NCBI RefSeq assembly: GCF_910592395.1
Contig: NC_088309.1
Coordinates: 24,678,599 to 24,742,598, forward strand
Direction of reading: 5' to 3'
Source of the DNA: Lineus longissimus
Taxonomy: Eukaryota; Nemertea; Pilidiophora; Heteronemertea; Lineidae
Length of the DNA: 64,000 nt
This document shows positions 49,123 through 60,641 of the stretch, in pieces. Under the pieces are notes generated by a model. That model made no database searches. It was not told the origin of the DNA and was given only the letters and a program-made list of their open reading frames with translations. A program made the translations under genes and the position numbers. Numbering within the stretch: the stretch's first letter is position 1; the number at the start of each line of letters is the position of its first letter.

Positions 49123-50376
49123 CCTGACCTGAAGCTTATTGGAGTTAACTGATTTTTATGAAGAAAATTAGATTTGCGCAGTTTAGTATCCCCACTGAAA
49201 TCCCTTTATTTCCACAGCCATGTTGAATTTGCCACACCACCTCCTCCTACTGCAGAGCGACAGCCTCGTTGCACTTCCTCTGATGACAACTCCACTCTAT
49301 CTTGATATTGAGAAAAAGTAGTAGTTATGTTGTCGACGTCCTAGTAAAAACAATGGCGAGGTATTTTCTCTCTGTTACAATCGAAGCTATCCGCTGCAAC
49401 CAGAAAGTTGGGCAACCCGGGACCCTGCACCAGATCGATGTGCATTGATCAAGTTTGTTGATTTATCTGTACTTAGACAGATCGATGATGGATCTTACCT
49501 CAGTTGCTTTGATATTGCCAACCAGGCTGTCACATAATTGCATAAAGCAACCAGGGAGAGTAATCTGGTAATACTGGCCCGCGCTATTATACTCACACTG
49601 ATGAGAGACACACGTGACCTTATCAAATCAATCATTAAGTCGTGGAAAGTGATCATTATCATGCTTCGTGCAGGTATCACAAGAATGAGCTACTAACCAA
49701 CGCTTCGAGACTTACTGAGTGGCCGGAGATCTTCGCATCCGATTCGTACCTGGTTTATTGAATAGAATGAACTATTTTGTAGACAATGATGTTACAGATT
49801 CAATCTTTATTGGAGCATCCTATCGGTTATGGCTTCTTTGCTAATTTGAACTTTGGACTTTTATATCATCTACATGTACTACAATGTACAAATTAATTTC
49901 AAATATCTATACAGACAGCTTGATAACCGATTGAGGCTTGCAAACAAGACCTCAAATGCATGTTCATTGATAAATTTATTGCGTATAATCAACGATGATT
50001 GAGAAAGAAATGATGCGAAGCGATTCATAGAACTTAATTGGTCTGCTAAAACATAGGTTACGTGCTTTATCACAATATTGGACAACAGTGAAGAAATTAA
50101 AAAGCCCTTGTCGGAGACAAACTGAAATTCATATCAGCGATCACGATATCACTGCGTTTGCTCCGACTTCAATTCTTTGTTAGTAGTATTTTTGACAGTG
50201 GATTGATTTTCGCCAAAGATGATGACGGGTTTGTCTATACGTTGATACAATGTAGGTGTAACTAATAACGGATTAAATACTACAGACATAGCCAAGGCGT
50301 GTTAGATGCATGCGTTGATTACTTAGTACATAGTGTTAATAATAATGACTTGTTTATTACCTAAGAACTAGCGATA
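49123..50376. other. Amt upstream region and TMEM26 3' UTR
   Basis: Lies between two minus-strand genes. A minus-strand AATAAA at 50353-50358, 19 nt past the TMEM26 stop, is a candidate poly(A) signal. The rest should contain the Amt promoter and 5' UTR; no other exon seen. Confidence 0.4.
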
Positions 50377-52585
50377 CTATGACTCTAGAAGGAATACATG
50401 GTGATAATCATCGACCTCACATCCTTGGGTCGGACTGTCTAGCGAAAGTCCCCTACTCAGGTTATCCAGAGATGCTATTGTCGCTAGTGGCGCTGGGGAC
50501 TTGGGGGGCTGCATACCCTCCTCGTTTCCGCTGGAACTGCCATGGCTCAATCGTGCTACAGGGCGCTCATAGGCATGGGTACTGCCAATTGAGTTCTCCA
50601 TAGAGTGAGACGTGTCATACCTTGGCCTTAGGATAGGCTCCATTGAGTTAGACTCTTCGTATTTCGGCCTGAGGATGGGTGTTATTGGTAAGTCATCCTG
50701 ATCATTGTAAATAGTCTCCCGAGTTTCATCCAAGATGATCGAGTCCACCACTGCGGGCAAAATAACGAGAGGGTCTTGTCCGTATGGCCAGGCGTCAAAC
50801 TCGAGTTTAGGTGTAGTCTGTGATTCATTGTCACAGGTCAATGTTACGCCAGATTTCGTGTACCGCATACTCACATTGCGCCGCCTGCGCGGTATTTTCG
50901 ATTTTGTCTTTCTCTCGTGGCACAACGTGAACACACGGTAAAGCTGCAGAAGAGTCACCAACCAGTTTTTGCAAGTGAAAAATATATTCATATAACTAAG
51001 AACTTTGTACCTGACAATAAGAGTCATCCGTAGGACGAGGAATGGTATATCTTGCATAATGCACGTTGTAATTATTGCCCAGATTTCTGTCTCAAAGCAG
51101 TAGCAATGTGGTATTTGGCATTTTGCTGTCTTCTTGAATTGCCTCACTGATGTTATTACAAGAGAGAATTGTAGTACACTGACAGACCAGCATCCTAAAA
51201 TCCAAACCGTCAAGTTCATATTGGTCATTACAGCTTCCTCTTTAAATGCCTCAAACAATTCTAAAATATCCGCCGCCATTCCGATATAGACCAATAGCAG
51301 TTGAGATAACTGGTCACGTGTTATCTTTCCTTTTGGCAACATCCATCGACCAACGATGAGAATGAGCAGAAGTAACTGTTCTAAAACTTTGGCCCAGCCC
51401 TCTGGTGAAAAACTCACGGGAATCAACCACTGAAAGTAGAAATGAAATTATTTAATAACAAATACTATAAGGAGGGCGCTATACGAGATTTTTTTCCATA
51501 CATAGTTGTTGACACCAAATTGTTGTCATCACCATTCTAATCTGTCGCTGACCGTAAGCATTGATTCTCACTGTCAAACTGATCCAATACCTCCATCCAA
51601 TCATCATCCCACAACAGTATGCGGACACTGGATGCATCAGATCATACATGAAACATTCACTTCCCAATTTAATTTCTGCTGTAAAATGGTTAGGTTTAGG
51701 GTAAGTATAACCATGATCATTATAGTAAAGGACATTAAGATCATAGAGCGTACACCTGCTTGTCTCGATTTTGGTAATTTCTGTCTACCATGATTACGTC
51801 TCAGGATTATAGCGAATTGCCAAATACAATCCGGACTACTCGGAATATTATCTCAGAATGTGATATACATGTACAACATGATCAAATCGCTTAGCTTTTC
51901 TCACTTTTAAAGGGATTACATGAAATACACCATCTGAGCTAGCAGCTAACTGGCGGATCTCTTCTGTTAATCATTTCAACTTGCCAACCCGTGTGAGACC
52001 AGTTGTGTAAATTGCATCATAACATACTTCGGTTAAGCTAGGTCTCATCACTTCGTTTCTACTAGATTAAATCAACGCTGCCTTTTCCTGCAAAAATATC
52101 CCCAAGGGTACTGCAGTTAGACCTCTAAGTGTCGTTCATAAGGCAATAAATATTCTGTGGTCGATATCTACACATGATACAGACATTGTGGCGTGGATGT
52201 CATTGGAGGTTTGACCCTCCCTCAGTAGAAGTGGCAGTCAGTAATGTGCATCAAAATGTAAAGACTAGAAGCAGATTGCTCCCGTTGTGCGACGTGTGTG
52301 AGAAATATTGAATGCAGCTCTTCGCAAGGTTTGCGAAACGTGCCTTTCAACCCAGGTTTTCGCTGCCAGATGCAACGTACGTACATTAGTGAACAACAGA
52401 TTATATAATACATTACCCCTTCTATATTTAGAGCCTGAGCTTGATGATTGCCGTCTGGCGAGGTGAATTGGTCGGAATGATTTGTACCATTGAGGTGGCT
52501 GAGGCGGAGATCGTACAGGTCCAGTTCCACGAACCACATGGCTGGTATCACACTGCTTAGGTAGAGGAACACACTGGGACAAAAC
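50377..52585 (-). CDS. TMEM26: TMEM26-like membrane protein (C-terminal exons; 5' exons not found)
   Basis: Two exons are recognised: 52417-52585 (acceptor ctttcag, donor GGG|GTAATG) and the terminal exon 50377-51429 starting TGG-TTG-ATT. The first gives FCPSVFLYLSSVIPAMWFVE, matching the human TMEM26 segment around FSPAIFLYL, then a loop with an NHS glycosylation site. The second gives LILIVGRWMLPKGKITRDQL, MAADILELFE, QDIPFLVLRM and NWLVTLLQLYR, all hallmarks of the family. A cytoplasmic tail of about 170 residues follows, with a twice-repeated PILRPxY motif and Ser-rich ends. About 406 residues are seen. The N-terminal exon(s), expected to end in TG of a Trp codon, could not be found between 52586 and 64000; they may lie beyond the window, which would place the GPCR genes inside a TMEM26 intron. 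TMEM26 has no known biochemical activity; it is used as a beige-fat surface marker in mammals. Confidence 0.9.
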
Positions 52586-53238
52586 CTGAAAGAGCAATTC
52601 GGACACGTTGACACTTCGACAAATGCTCCAGGGATTGAGACCTGGTGAACCTTCAGATATCATTGCTGACTAAAAGACATGAAAGTCGAAGTTTTTTGTC
52701 TGCTCTGACTTCTTGTTACTTTTGGGATGATTCAGAGAACTGGTAGAGCAAAGATAATCCCGGCAACTCCTGAAGGAATAAATAGGGGAACATGTTAAGC
52801 CCTCCTTCACATATTCTGGCAGCCGTTGTGATTCAGGAGCTTTGGCTCAACGGGCCAAGTGACTGGCATCACTCTGGCGAGGTAGAAACAAAAGCATGAG
52901 GGACATGAAAATGTGAAAACCGAGATAGGACAATCACGCAAGTTCTGCTGCCTATGAAAGAGTCTGCAGATTATCAGTGGAAGGAAAACACTTGATAAGA
53001 GTCGTCATCATCAATGCCTTGCTGAAGGTACAAATGATGTTGAAGCTGGCTATTGCTCATCAGGTGAGCACATGGGCCATCTTGAAATATCTTTATCTAA
53101 GCTTATTCACGTTGGCTTAATTTGCATCTAGAGTTACCAAATCAGTCGTGTTTCAAGCCATCGTTGGACTATGCCAACAGCCTTTCGTAGCTTTACTATC
53201 TCTTCTTTTTCAGTCATAACAGCCGCTGGCCAGTGGCT
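52586..53238. other. TMEM26 intron or intergenic
   Basis: Upstream of the first recognised TMEM26 exon. No splice-bounded hydrophobic exon on the minus strand could be identified. Confidence 0.4.
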
Positions 53239-55851
53239 GGTTTGCCGTCTTAGAACTACTATTATATGCCAAGCAATATAAAGAGGTCGTAAGAAGGTTT
53301 CAGGTTTCCAGATATGTCAATGTCAAGAACCATCTCAAGTGCCCTTTTAGATGATTGACAGGTTTAATGCTGATTTATGAAGTAATGTTAATACAGCCCC
53401 CTGTGTTGTGTAGCTTCCAACTATATCAAATGTACCATATCATATATTCATGTACATAAGAGCAAAACATGACACTGACTAGTGTCGGATGATGATCAAA
53501 TCTATTTTGATATCTTTTTAAAAATGGAAATGATACATTTATATCCAACATGCTCCTTGTAGATGCGTTATTTTTGTTAAACCATTGTTATAAAACACGC
53601 ATTATATTAGGAAATAATATAAGGTTAGACTACATTGGTATTTCAAACGTCTTAATTCCAATTGAACCTCTCTTAAGTGACACGATATTTGATGGGACAT
53701 ATTATATGGGTTGTGGAAAGTCAGACATGCGCCATCGAGCTTCTAAATGCCAAGGGTTCCGTAAAATGATATAATGTAGCGATCCTCTATTTCGGTACAT
53801 GATTAGCCTAAAATCCCAGGATGTACAATGATATCTCTATTTAGTATGCAGGGACGATCAGAAGGACACGTAACTGGAATCAGCCAGCAGGCATGGGGAC
53901 CAAATATGTTATATGTACATCACCAAATTTGGAACGAACGTGGATGCCACCTTGAAAATTGAGGTAAAGTCGACAACAACGTGATCAATATCTTCTTGCA
54001 CTTCGTTTATTTACTGAGAATTCTGAAGAAACAAGAGTCAACTCAATAAACGGCCATAAAAAATCACATCACGACATTTGCTTCGAAGAGAGGAAATTGC
54101 CACCACTAAAGTTATTTTACGAACGTCATCAGCATGGCAGAAGCGACCTCCCTCAGAGTAACAGAACAGTCGGAAGATATTTCGTATTTTTTTTATCTTT
54201 GGCTTATACCACTAGCAATTGGTATCCCAGGCAATATTTTTGCTGTCGTTGTTGCTAATCGTAAACACAACAAAAACATGTCCCCAAGCATCTACATGAC
54301 AGCGATGGGTGTGGCAGATGGGTTGCTTTTACTAGAAAGAAGTACAACGATCGTATTCAACAAGGTTGTTCTTGAATATTGGCTGCTTGCAGAGCCTTTA
54401 TGGTGGTTCAGGTGAGTGGTCAACCGAATTTCAAACATCCACCACCTTTCTAAAACAGCACGTATTTCAAAAGGTGATATTGTAGAACCGAAGAAAATGT
54501 CTCCTTCTTCATTCCTTTAGGTTGGCGATGTACTTGCTGTACACGAGCAGCATTTTGTCGGGGCTGTTCCTTGCGGGAATGTCCGTTGATCGTCTAATTG
54601 CTGTCAGATTCCCGATGGACGCTGAGAGGTTATGCACCCCTTCTAGAGCAAAGAAGCTAATAGTTGGCATGACATGTTTTATTTCGATTGCAAATATCCA
54701 CATCTTTTACGTATTGGATTATTTCAAGGACGATGGGTTAGGTTTGTATGCAACAAGTTCTTAAGCGATGAAATGATGATTTTCAAACAAAGAATTAAGT
54801 ATATTGTGATAACTGATACTTAATGTATGAATAGCGCAGTGCATTATTGCTCGTCATTGGTGTTCACTCTATGCGTCACGGATACCATGCGCCTTGGGGG
54901 AAGTGTGGGTTAGCATATAAAATCACATGTAGCTCAGGACTTTTCGAAGACAGAATAGCCAATGGCAAGCTTTCCCTGCAACTGGGTCAATGGAACTAAC
55001 GGCATAAGGCACGTGTGAAGCAGTTAAAAACATATTTTAATTGGGAATGATTGTTAGGGTACATAATGTATGCACCTGACATACAAGTACCTCGGATATC
55101 GTGTTTTTGCGTGCATATCGTGTTAAATCGTGCATTTAAGTAGAACATGACGCATACCCTATGCACTGATATACATTGTACCATCAATATTTCAGGACTA
55201 TATGTAGCGAAGCTATCAGTCCCTGGGTACCCTGAGCTCGAACTTCTAATATCCACATTCCATATGGTTGCTGGCACTATTCTGCCATTCCTCATGATTT
55301 TCACGTGTAACATACTGATCATCCTTACTCTTAAACAAGCTGCAAAACATCGTAGGAAAATGGAAAGTCAGCCATCGAAAGGAACGGATTCTCAACATCT
55401 CACGCGCATGCTCATCTTCGTCAGTTTTGCTTACGTCCTTATAACGTTGCCATACAGACTCCACCACATGTTGATGAAGATTCCCGAAATTGGATACGAT
55501 CTTTCTGTAGTCCAGTTGAGGAAACGGTATGTCCTCGAAATCTGGGGCCTTCATGTAATTTGGCTTTTTAATTACAGCGTGAATTTCTACTTGTATTGTC
55601 TCGGTGGAGGTAAAAAATATCGAAATGATGCAAAACATGTTTTGAAAGACTTGATTCGTTTTTAAGTTAAGCCAATTGTAAACGACCGTTTTGATAATCT
55701 CTTCGGTATTGCGAGGTAAGTAGTCTTGGATAATGAATCATGTTAGCACTATTGATAGTGTGAATTTGAATGTCTGTTATTGATAAGCAGGTATACGAGT
55801 AGGCGAATTTAGTTGATTCATTGATAATACACCACATTGGTCCTGAAATAC
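53239..55851. repeat. Tandem segmental duplication, unit 1
   Basis: Unit begins at ggtttgccgtc and ends at ttggtcctgaaatac. The same start and end sequences bound unit 2 (55852-60150). It contains GPCR copy 1 with about 0.9 kb of 5' flank. Confidence 0.85.
54134..55665 (+). CDS. Rhodopsin-class (class A) GPCR, copy 1
   Basis: Exons 54134-54411, 54521-54741, 55196-55665 (278, 221 and 470 nt; 322 aa). Seven membrane segments: TM1 with GN34 (IGIPGN), TM2 with MGVAD (D62), TM3 ending SVD116-R-L, TM5 with ILPFLMIF, TM6 LIFVSFAYVLITLPYR, TM7 LFNYSVNFYLYCLGGGKKYR. The N-terminus is about 17 residues and the tail about 20. The closest general resemblance is to invertebrate neuropeptide (FMRFamide-type) receptors; the ligand is unknown. 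Unusual for class A: no Cys at the top of TM3 or in loop 2, no CWxP, and NPxxY replaced by NYSVNFYLY. The second donor is the weaker GTTTGT, conserved in copy 2. Confidence 0.93.
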
Positions 55852-56644
55852 GGTTTGCCGTCTACTGTTTTATGCCAAGCAATATAAAGAGGTCGTACGA
55901 AGGTTTCAGGTTTCCAGATATGTCAATGTCAAGAACCATCTCAAGTGCCCCTTTAGATGATTGACAGGTTATAATGCTGATTCATGAAGTAATGTTAATA
56001 CAGCCCCCCCCCCCCGTGTTGTGTAGCTTCCAACTATATCAAGTGTACCATATTATTTATACATAAGAGCAAAATATGACACTGATAAATGTCGGATGAT
56101 GATCAAATCTAATTTTGATATCTTTTTAAAAATGGAAATGATACATTTATATCCCACATAAGTTTAGACTGCACTGGTACTCTATTTCAAACGCCTGAAC
56201 TCCAATTGAACCTCTCTTAACTGACACGATATTTGACTGGGACATATTATATGGTTTGTGGAAAGTCAGACATGTGCCATCGAGCTTCTAAATGCCAAGG
56301 GTTCCGTAAAATGATATAATGTAGCGATCCTCTATTTCGGTACATGATTAGCCTAAAATCCCAGGATGTACAATGATATCTCTATTTAGTATGCAGGGAC
56401 GATCAGAAGGTGACGTAGCCATCAGGCATGGGGACCAAATATGTAATATGTACATTACCAAATTTGGAACGAACGTGGATAAGTCGACAACAACGTGATC
56501 AATATCTTCTCGCACTACATTTATTTAGAATTCTGACGAAACAAGAGTCAACTCAATTAACGGCCGCAAAAAAATCCTATCGCGACATTTGCTTCGAAGA
56601 GAGGAAATTGCCACCACTAATGTTATTTTACGAAGGTCATCAGC

Positions 56645-59600
56645 ATGGCAGAAGCGACCTCCCTCAGAGTAACAGAACAGTCGGAAGATATTTCGTATTT
56701 TTTTTATCTCTGGCTTATACCACTAGCAATTGGTATCCCAGGCAATATTTTTGCTGTCGTTGTCGCGAATCGTAAACACAACAAAAACATGTCCCCAAGC
56801 ATCTACATGACAGCGATGGGTGTGGCAGATGGGTTGCTTTTACTAGAAAGAAGTACAACGATCGTATTCAACAAGGTTGTTCTTGAATATTGGCTGCTTG
56901 CAGAGCCTTTATGGTGGTTCAGGTGAGTGGTCAACCGAATTTCAAACATCCATCACTTTCCTAAAACAGCACGTATTTCAAAAGGTGATATTGTAGAACC
57001 GAAGAAAATGTCTTCTTCTTCATTCCTTTAGGTTGGCGATGTACTTGCTGTACACGAGCAGCATTTTGTCCGGGCTGTTCCTTGCGGGAATGTCCGTTGA
57101 TCGTCTAATTGCTGTCAGATTCCCGATGGACGCTCAGAGGTTATGCACCCCTTCAAGAGCAAAGAAGCTAATAGTTGGCATGACATGTTTTATTTCGATT
57201 GCAAATATCCACATCTTTTACGTATTTCATTATTTCAAGGACGATGGGTTAGGTTTGTATGCAACAAGTTCTTAAGCGATCTGAACTGATGATTTTCAAA
57301 CAAGGAATCTATATCATAATACTATAAGGCGGCTCGATAAAGTGCCATTTCGGGGTAGTGTTTCGTTTTGAAATTTTGCACGTTTGCAGGTGATATGTTA
57401 TCCTGATGCAACGTTATGTTTATTTCGGAAATTTACTTCAGCGGAGCAGTAATGAGGGATTTTTAATCGGGCACTGTCAATTCTCCTTACCACTCACAGA
57501 AGCCAAGCCATTGCTGTTTAGTTATACAGGGGATTAATCAATTACCTGCACTCCCTGTGGGGTGACTAACACTACCTGTTGAACAGCTGGCTGTAGGGAG
57601 ATGATTGGAACAGCCTGTACCTGTTGACCTGCTGAACCAAGGTTAATGTTATTTTCAATCCACGATTGCAGGTCACCTGATCTTCGAGATTTCGCGGGGA
57701 AAGAAATTGTGAACAAACGTATGTCTCCAGTTCAAATGTAAACAAAATGTATTTTTGGTACTTTTGGTTGCTTGACTTAGGTTTTCCCGCAGTAAGGAGC
57801 TGGGGTCTAATTGGTGGGCTATTGTCTATGGGTGCTGTGTTAGCCAGAGCTAGCCCTTGATTATGAAGGGATTTTCAAATGAAGGTTACCATGGTCTGTT
57901 ATGTGCTCACCACAGCTTTCAATACTTGATGTATCTTAAGAGGCACTCTGAACTTGGCATGGCCTTATCAAGGAGCTGCTCACGGTGCTGAACTTCTAGC
58001 TTGCCTGTCGAGTAAGTGCCTTGCCCGAGACCTTGCTACATGTAGGAGGAGCACACATTTTAAAGTTATAGTAGTGACTGATAGTGCAATTGGTTCGAGC
58101 CATTTGGAGGCCGACATTAGATTTTCATTGCAATTCAATCTATTCAAGGTATAGCCCATTTGAACCTGCCTGCGCTACGGGTACAATGCTAGTATAACTA
58201 TAAAAAGCCTAATCTTCTTAGCTGGCATCGTAGTGAATCTCGAAGATAATTAAATGTAAATTTGTAGGGGTGATTATCCATTTCACAATTGGTTACCATA
58301 GATGCATTTCTCAAAGCTGACATACATGTATAAAAACCGTAACGGCCAAGTTAGAGAACATTACGCAGGTCCGCCATGTTTTGAACGACCGATCAGATAT
58401 GATAGACTACCAGCAGGCCGCATTGGCGCTACCGCATTCACCATCAGTGCACTGGATGTGAAGCACACACATCTTACTTTCGAGTGGCCATTACTACCAT
58501 TCTTTGAAATCGAATACCACCTCATCAGACAGTTCCTCAACACACGCTTGGTTTTAATAATAGCAAAGCGGGAAATTGTTTTGCATCTTTAAAACTCGAA
58601 AAATGGCTGCGTGCTCCTATAATCATCACATGGTGACATGTTCATCTCCTGATCGTGTATCTTATGAATTCACTTTGCCAATATTGTAAAAGGGCCAATT
58701 TTAAAGGCCATTTCGAAACTGAAAATGGTACAGATGCCACAAAAGACGCCATTCTGTCAAGTCTGTACGTGAAATAAAAAACTGCAAAATATGTCCATCG
58801 ACAACAACGGCTTCATGGCGTAGTGAGTAAGAAGGCAGTGATCAAGTGGCGAGGGTTCCGAGTTCGAACCTGCTCGAGGGGTATTTTTCAATTGTTTGCA
58901 TGAGAGCGTCTCTGTGACCAGTCTCGTTAAGTATATTGTGATAACTGATACTTAATGTATGAATAGCGCAGCGCATGATTGCTCGTCATTGGGGTTCACT
59001 CTATGCGTCACGGATACCATGCGCCTTGGGGGAAGTGTGGGTAAGGCTGACGTTACATAGGCCTCATTCGTTCACTTCCCACATGTCACGTTCCCCTCAA
59101 TGCGTTCGTTCCTCACTGAATGCATGCCACAAGGCCGTGCATTCACCGAGGAACGTTAAGTAAAGCTGGAACGTGACATGCGGGAAGTGAACGAATGAGG
59201 CCTATGTAACGTCAGCCTTAGCATATAAAATCACATGTAGCTCAGGACTTTTCGAAGGCAGAATAGCCAATGGCAAGCTTTCCCTACAACTGGGTCAATG
59301 GAACCAACGGCATAAGGCACGGGTGAAACAGTTAAAAACATATTTTAATTGGGATGATTGTGTTTGAATATGGTACATATGTACCTGGGATACAAATACC
59401 TCGGATATCGTGTTATTGCGTTTCAAAATCGTGCGTTTAGTAAATGAACTAGAACATGACGCGTACCCCATGCACTGATATACATTGTACTACCAATATT
59501 TCAGGAATATATGCAGTGCAGCTATCAGTCCCTGGGTACCCTAAGCTCGAACTTCTAATATCCACATTCCATATGGTTGCTGGCACTATTCTACCATTCG

Positions 59601-59974
59601 TCATAATCTTCACGTGTAACATACTGATCATCCTTACTCTTAAACAAGCTGTAAAACATCGTAGGAAAATGGAAAGTCAGCCATCGAAAGGAACGGATTC
59701 TCAACATCTCACGCGCATGCTCATCTTCGTCAGTTTTGCTTACGTCATTATAACGTTGCCATACAGATTTTACTTCATGTTGATGAAGATTCCCGAAATT
59801 GGATACGATCTTTCTGTAGTCCAGTTGAGGAAACGGTATGTCCTCGAAATCTGGAGCCTTCATGTCATTTGGCTTTTTAATTACAGCGTGAATTTCTACT
59901 TGTATTGTCTCGGTGGAGGTAAAAAGTATCGAAATGATGCAAAACAGGTTTTGAAAGACTTGATTCGTTTTTAA
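56645..59974 (+). CDS. Class A GPCR, copy 2 (recent duplicate of copy 1)
   Basis: Exons 56645-56922, 57032-57252, 59505-59974, identical in length to copy 1, 322 aa. The first-exon protein is identical to copy 1 despite some silent changes; exon 2 differs at E/Q in MDAxRL and LD/FH before YFKDD; exon 3 differs at about ten positions, clustered just after the exon-2 junction and at LHH/FYF in TM6. Intron 2 is 2.25 kb against 454 bp in copy 1. It lacks the same canonical motifs as copy 1 and is apparently intact. Confidence 0.93.
57307..58926. mobile_element. 1.6-kb insertion in intron 2 of GPCR copy 2, probably repeat-derived
   Basis: Sequence absent from the matching intron of copy 1, where AGAAT joins directly to TAAGTATATTGTG. 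No clear terminal repeats or target duplication. It contains short frames without recognised domains (57534-57716 minus, which is Gln/Val-rich; 58302-58592 plus) and the SINE-like unit at 58811-58883. It may be a composite of several repeats, or a loss in copy 1. Confidence 0.5.
58811..58883 (+). repeat. tRNA-derived SINE-like head
   Basis: A-box-like TGGCGTAGTGA (58816-58826) and B-box-like GAGTTCGAACC (58860-58870) at tRNA spacing. The acceptor stem does not pair, so it is not a working tRNA. It differs in sequence from the unit at 1133-1206. Confidence 0.5.
59042..59220. mobile_element. Foldback MITE, 179 bp
   Basis: Starts TAAGGCTGACGTTACATAGG and ends with its reverse complement. The first 39 nt of the arms match exactly, the arms continue with one mismatch to about 53 bp, and the centre is also partly self-complementary, so nearly the whole element forms one hairpin. 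The orthologous site in copy 1 (54899-54925, gtgtgggttagcat) is empty, so the insertion postdates the gene duplication. TA or TTA target use is likely, but the exact duplication is ambiguous by one T. Confidence 0.9.
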
Positions 59975-60641
59975 GTTAAGCCAATTGTAAACGAAATCTC
60001 TTCGGTATTGCGAAGTAAGTAGTCTTGGATAATGAAGCATATTAGCACTATTGATAGTGTGAATTTGAATGTCTGTTATTGATAAGCAGGTATATGGGTA
60101 GGCGAATTTAGTTGATTCATTGATAATACACCACATTGGTCCTGAAATACTTTCATTCATATCAAAAATTAAAAATACCTGTCTATGAATAAAGTCATTG
60201 TTCAACTAAAAGGTATTTAAAGATATCAATAGAAACGACAATATGATCCATGGATTGAAGAATTATAGTAACTCTTGAAGATACCAGTTACATGCATTCA
60301 CAACATTAATTGAAGGTTTGAACTGAGTACTTATACGGTGGATTTCCAGGAAAACCAAGTCATTTTGAATTTGATGACCACCATATGTGCTACAGACGCA
60401 CTTAAGATGGATACTTGTGACAAATATTCAACTGCGTGCACGATTGATGAACTTACGAAGGATGGTATCATATCCTGTTGATTTTTAGTGATCCTAGGTA
60501 ATGTGAACGAGTCTTCGCGGATTCGGTATATGGATAATTATCAAACGACCTACTTTTCTATGTCAATCCCTCTATCACCGAATACTTAAGACTAGATAGT
60601 ACGTTGTCATCAATATCGATACTTGCAAGTAATAAGCAATC

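Larger units (their letters stand above)
55852..60150. repeat. Tandem segmental duplication, unit 2
   Basis: Second copy of the 53239-55851 unit, enlarged by two insertions in the second intron of its GPCR: about 57307-58926 and the MITE at 59042-59220. Flanks, exons and introns remain nearly identical to unit 1. Confidence 0.85.

Noticed and set aside
58302-58592. 96-aa plus-strand frame in the GPCR copy 2 intron
   Set aside because: Lies in inserted repeat-like DNA, absent from copy 1, and resembles no family I know.
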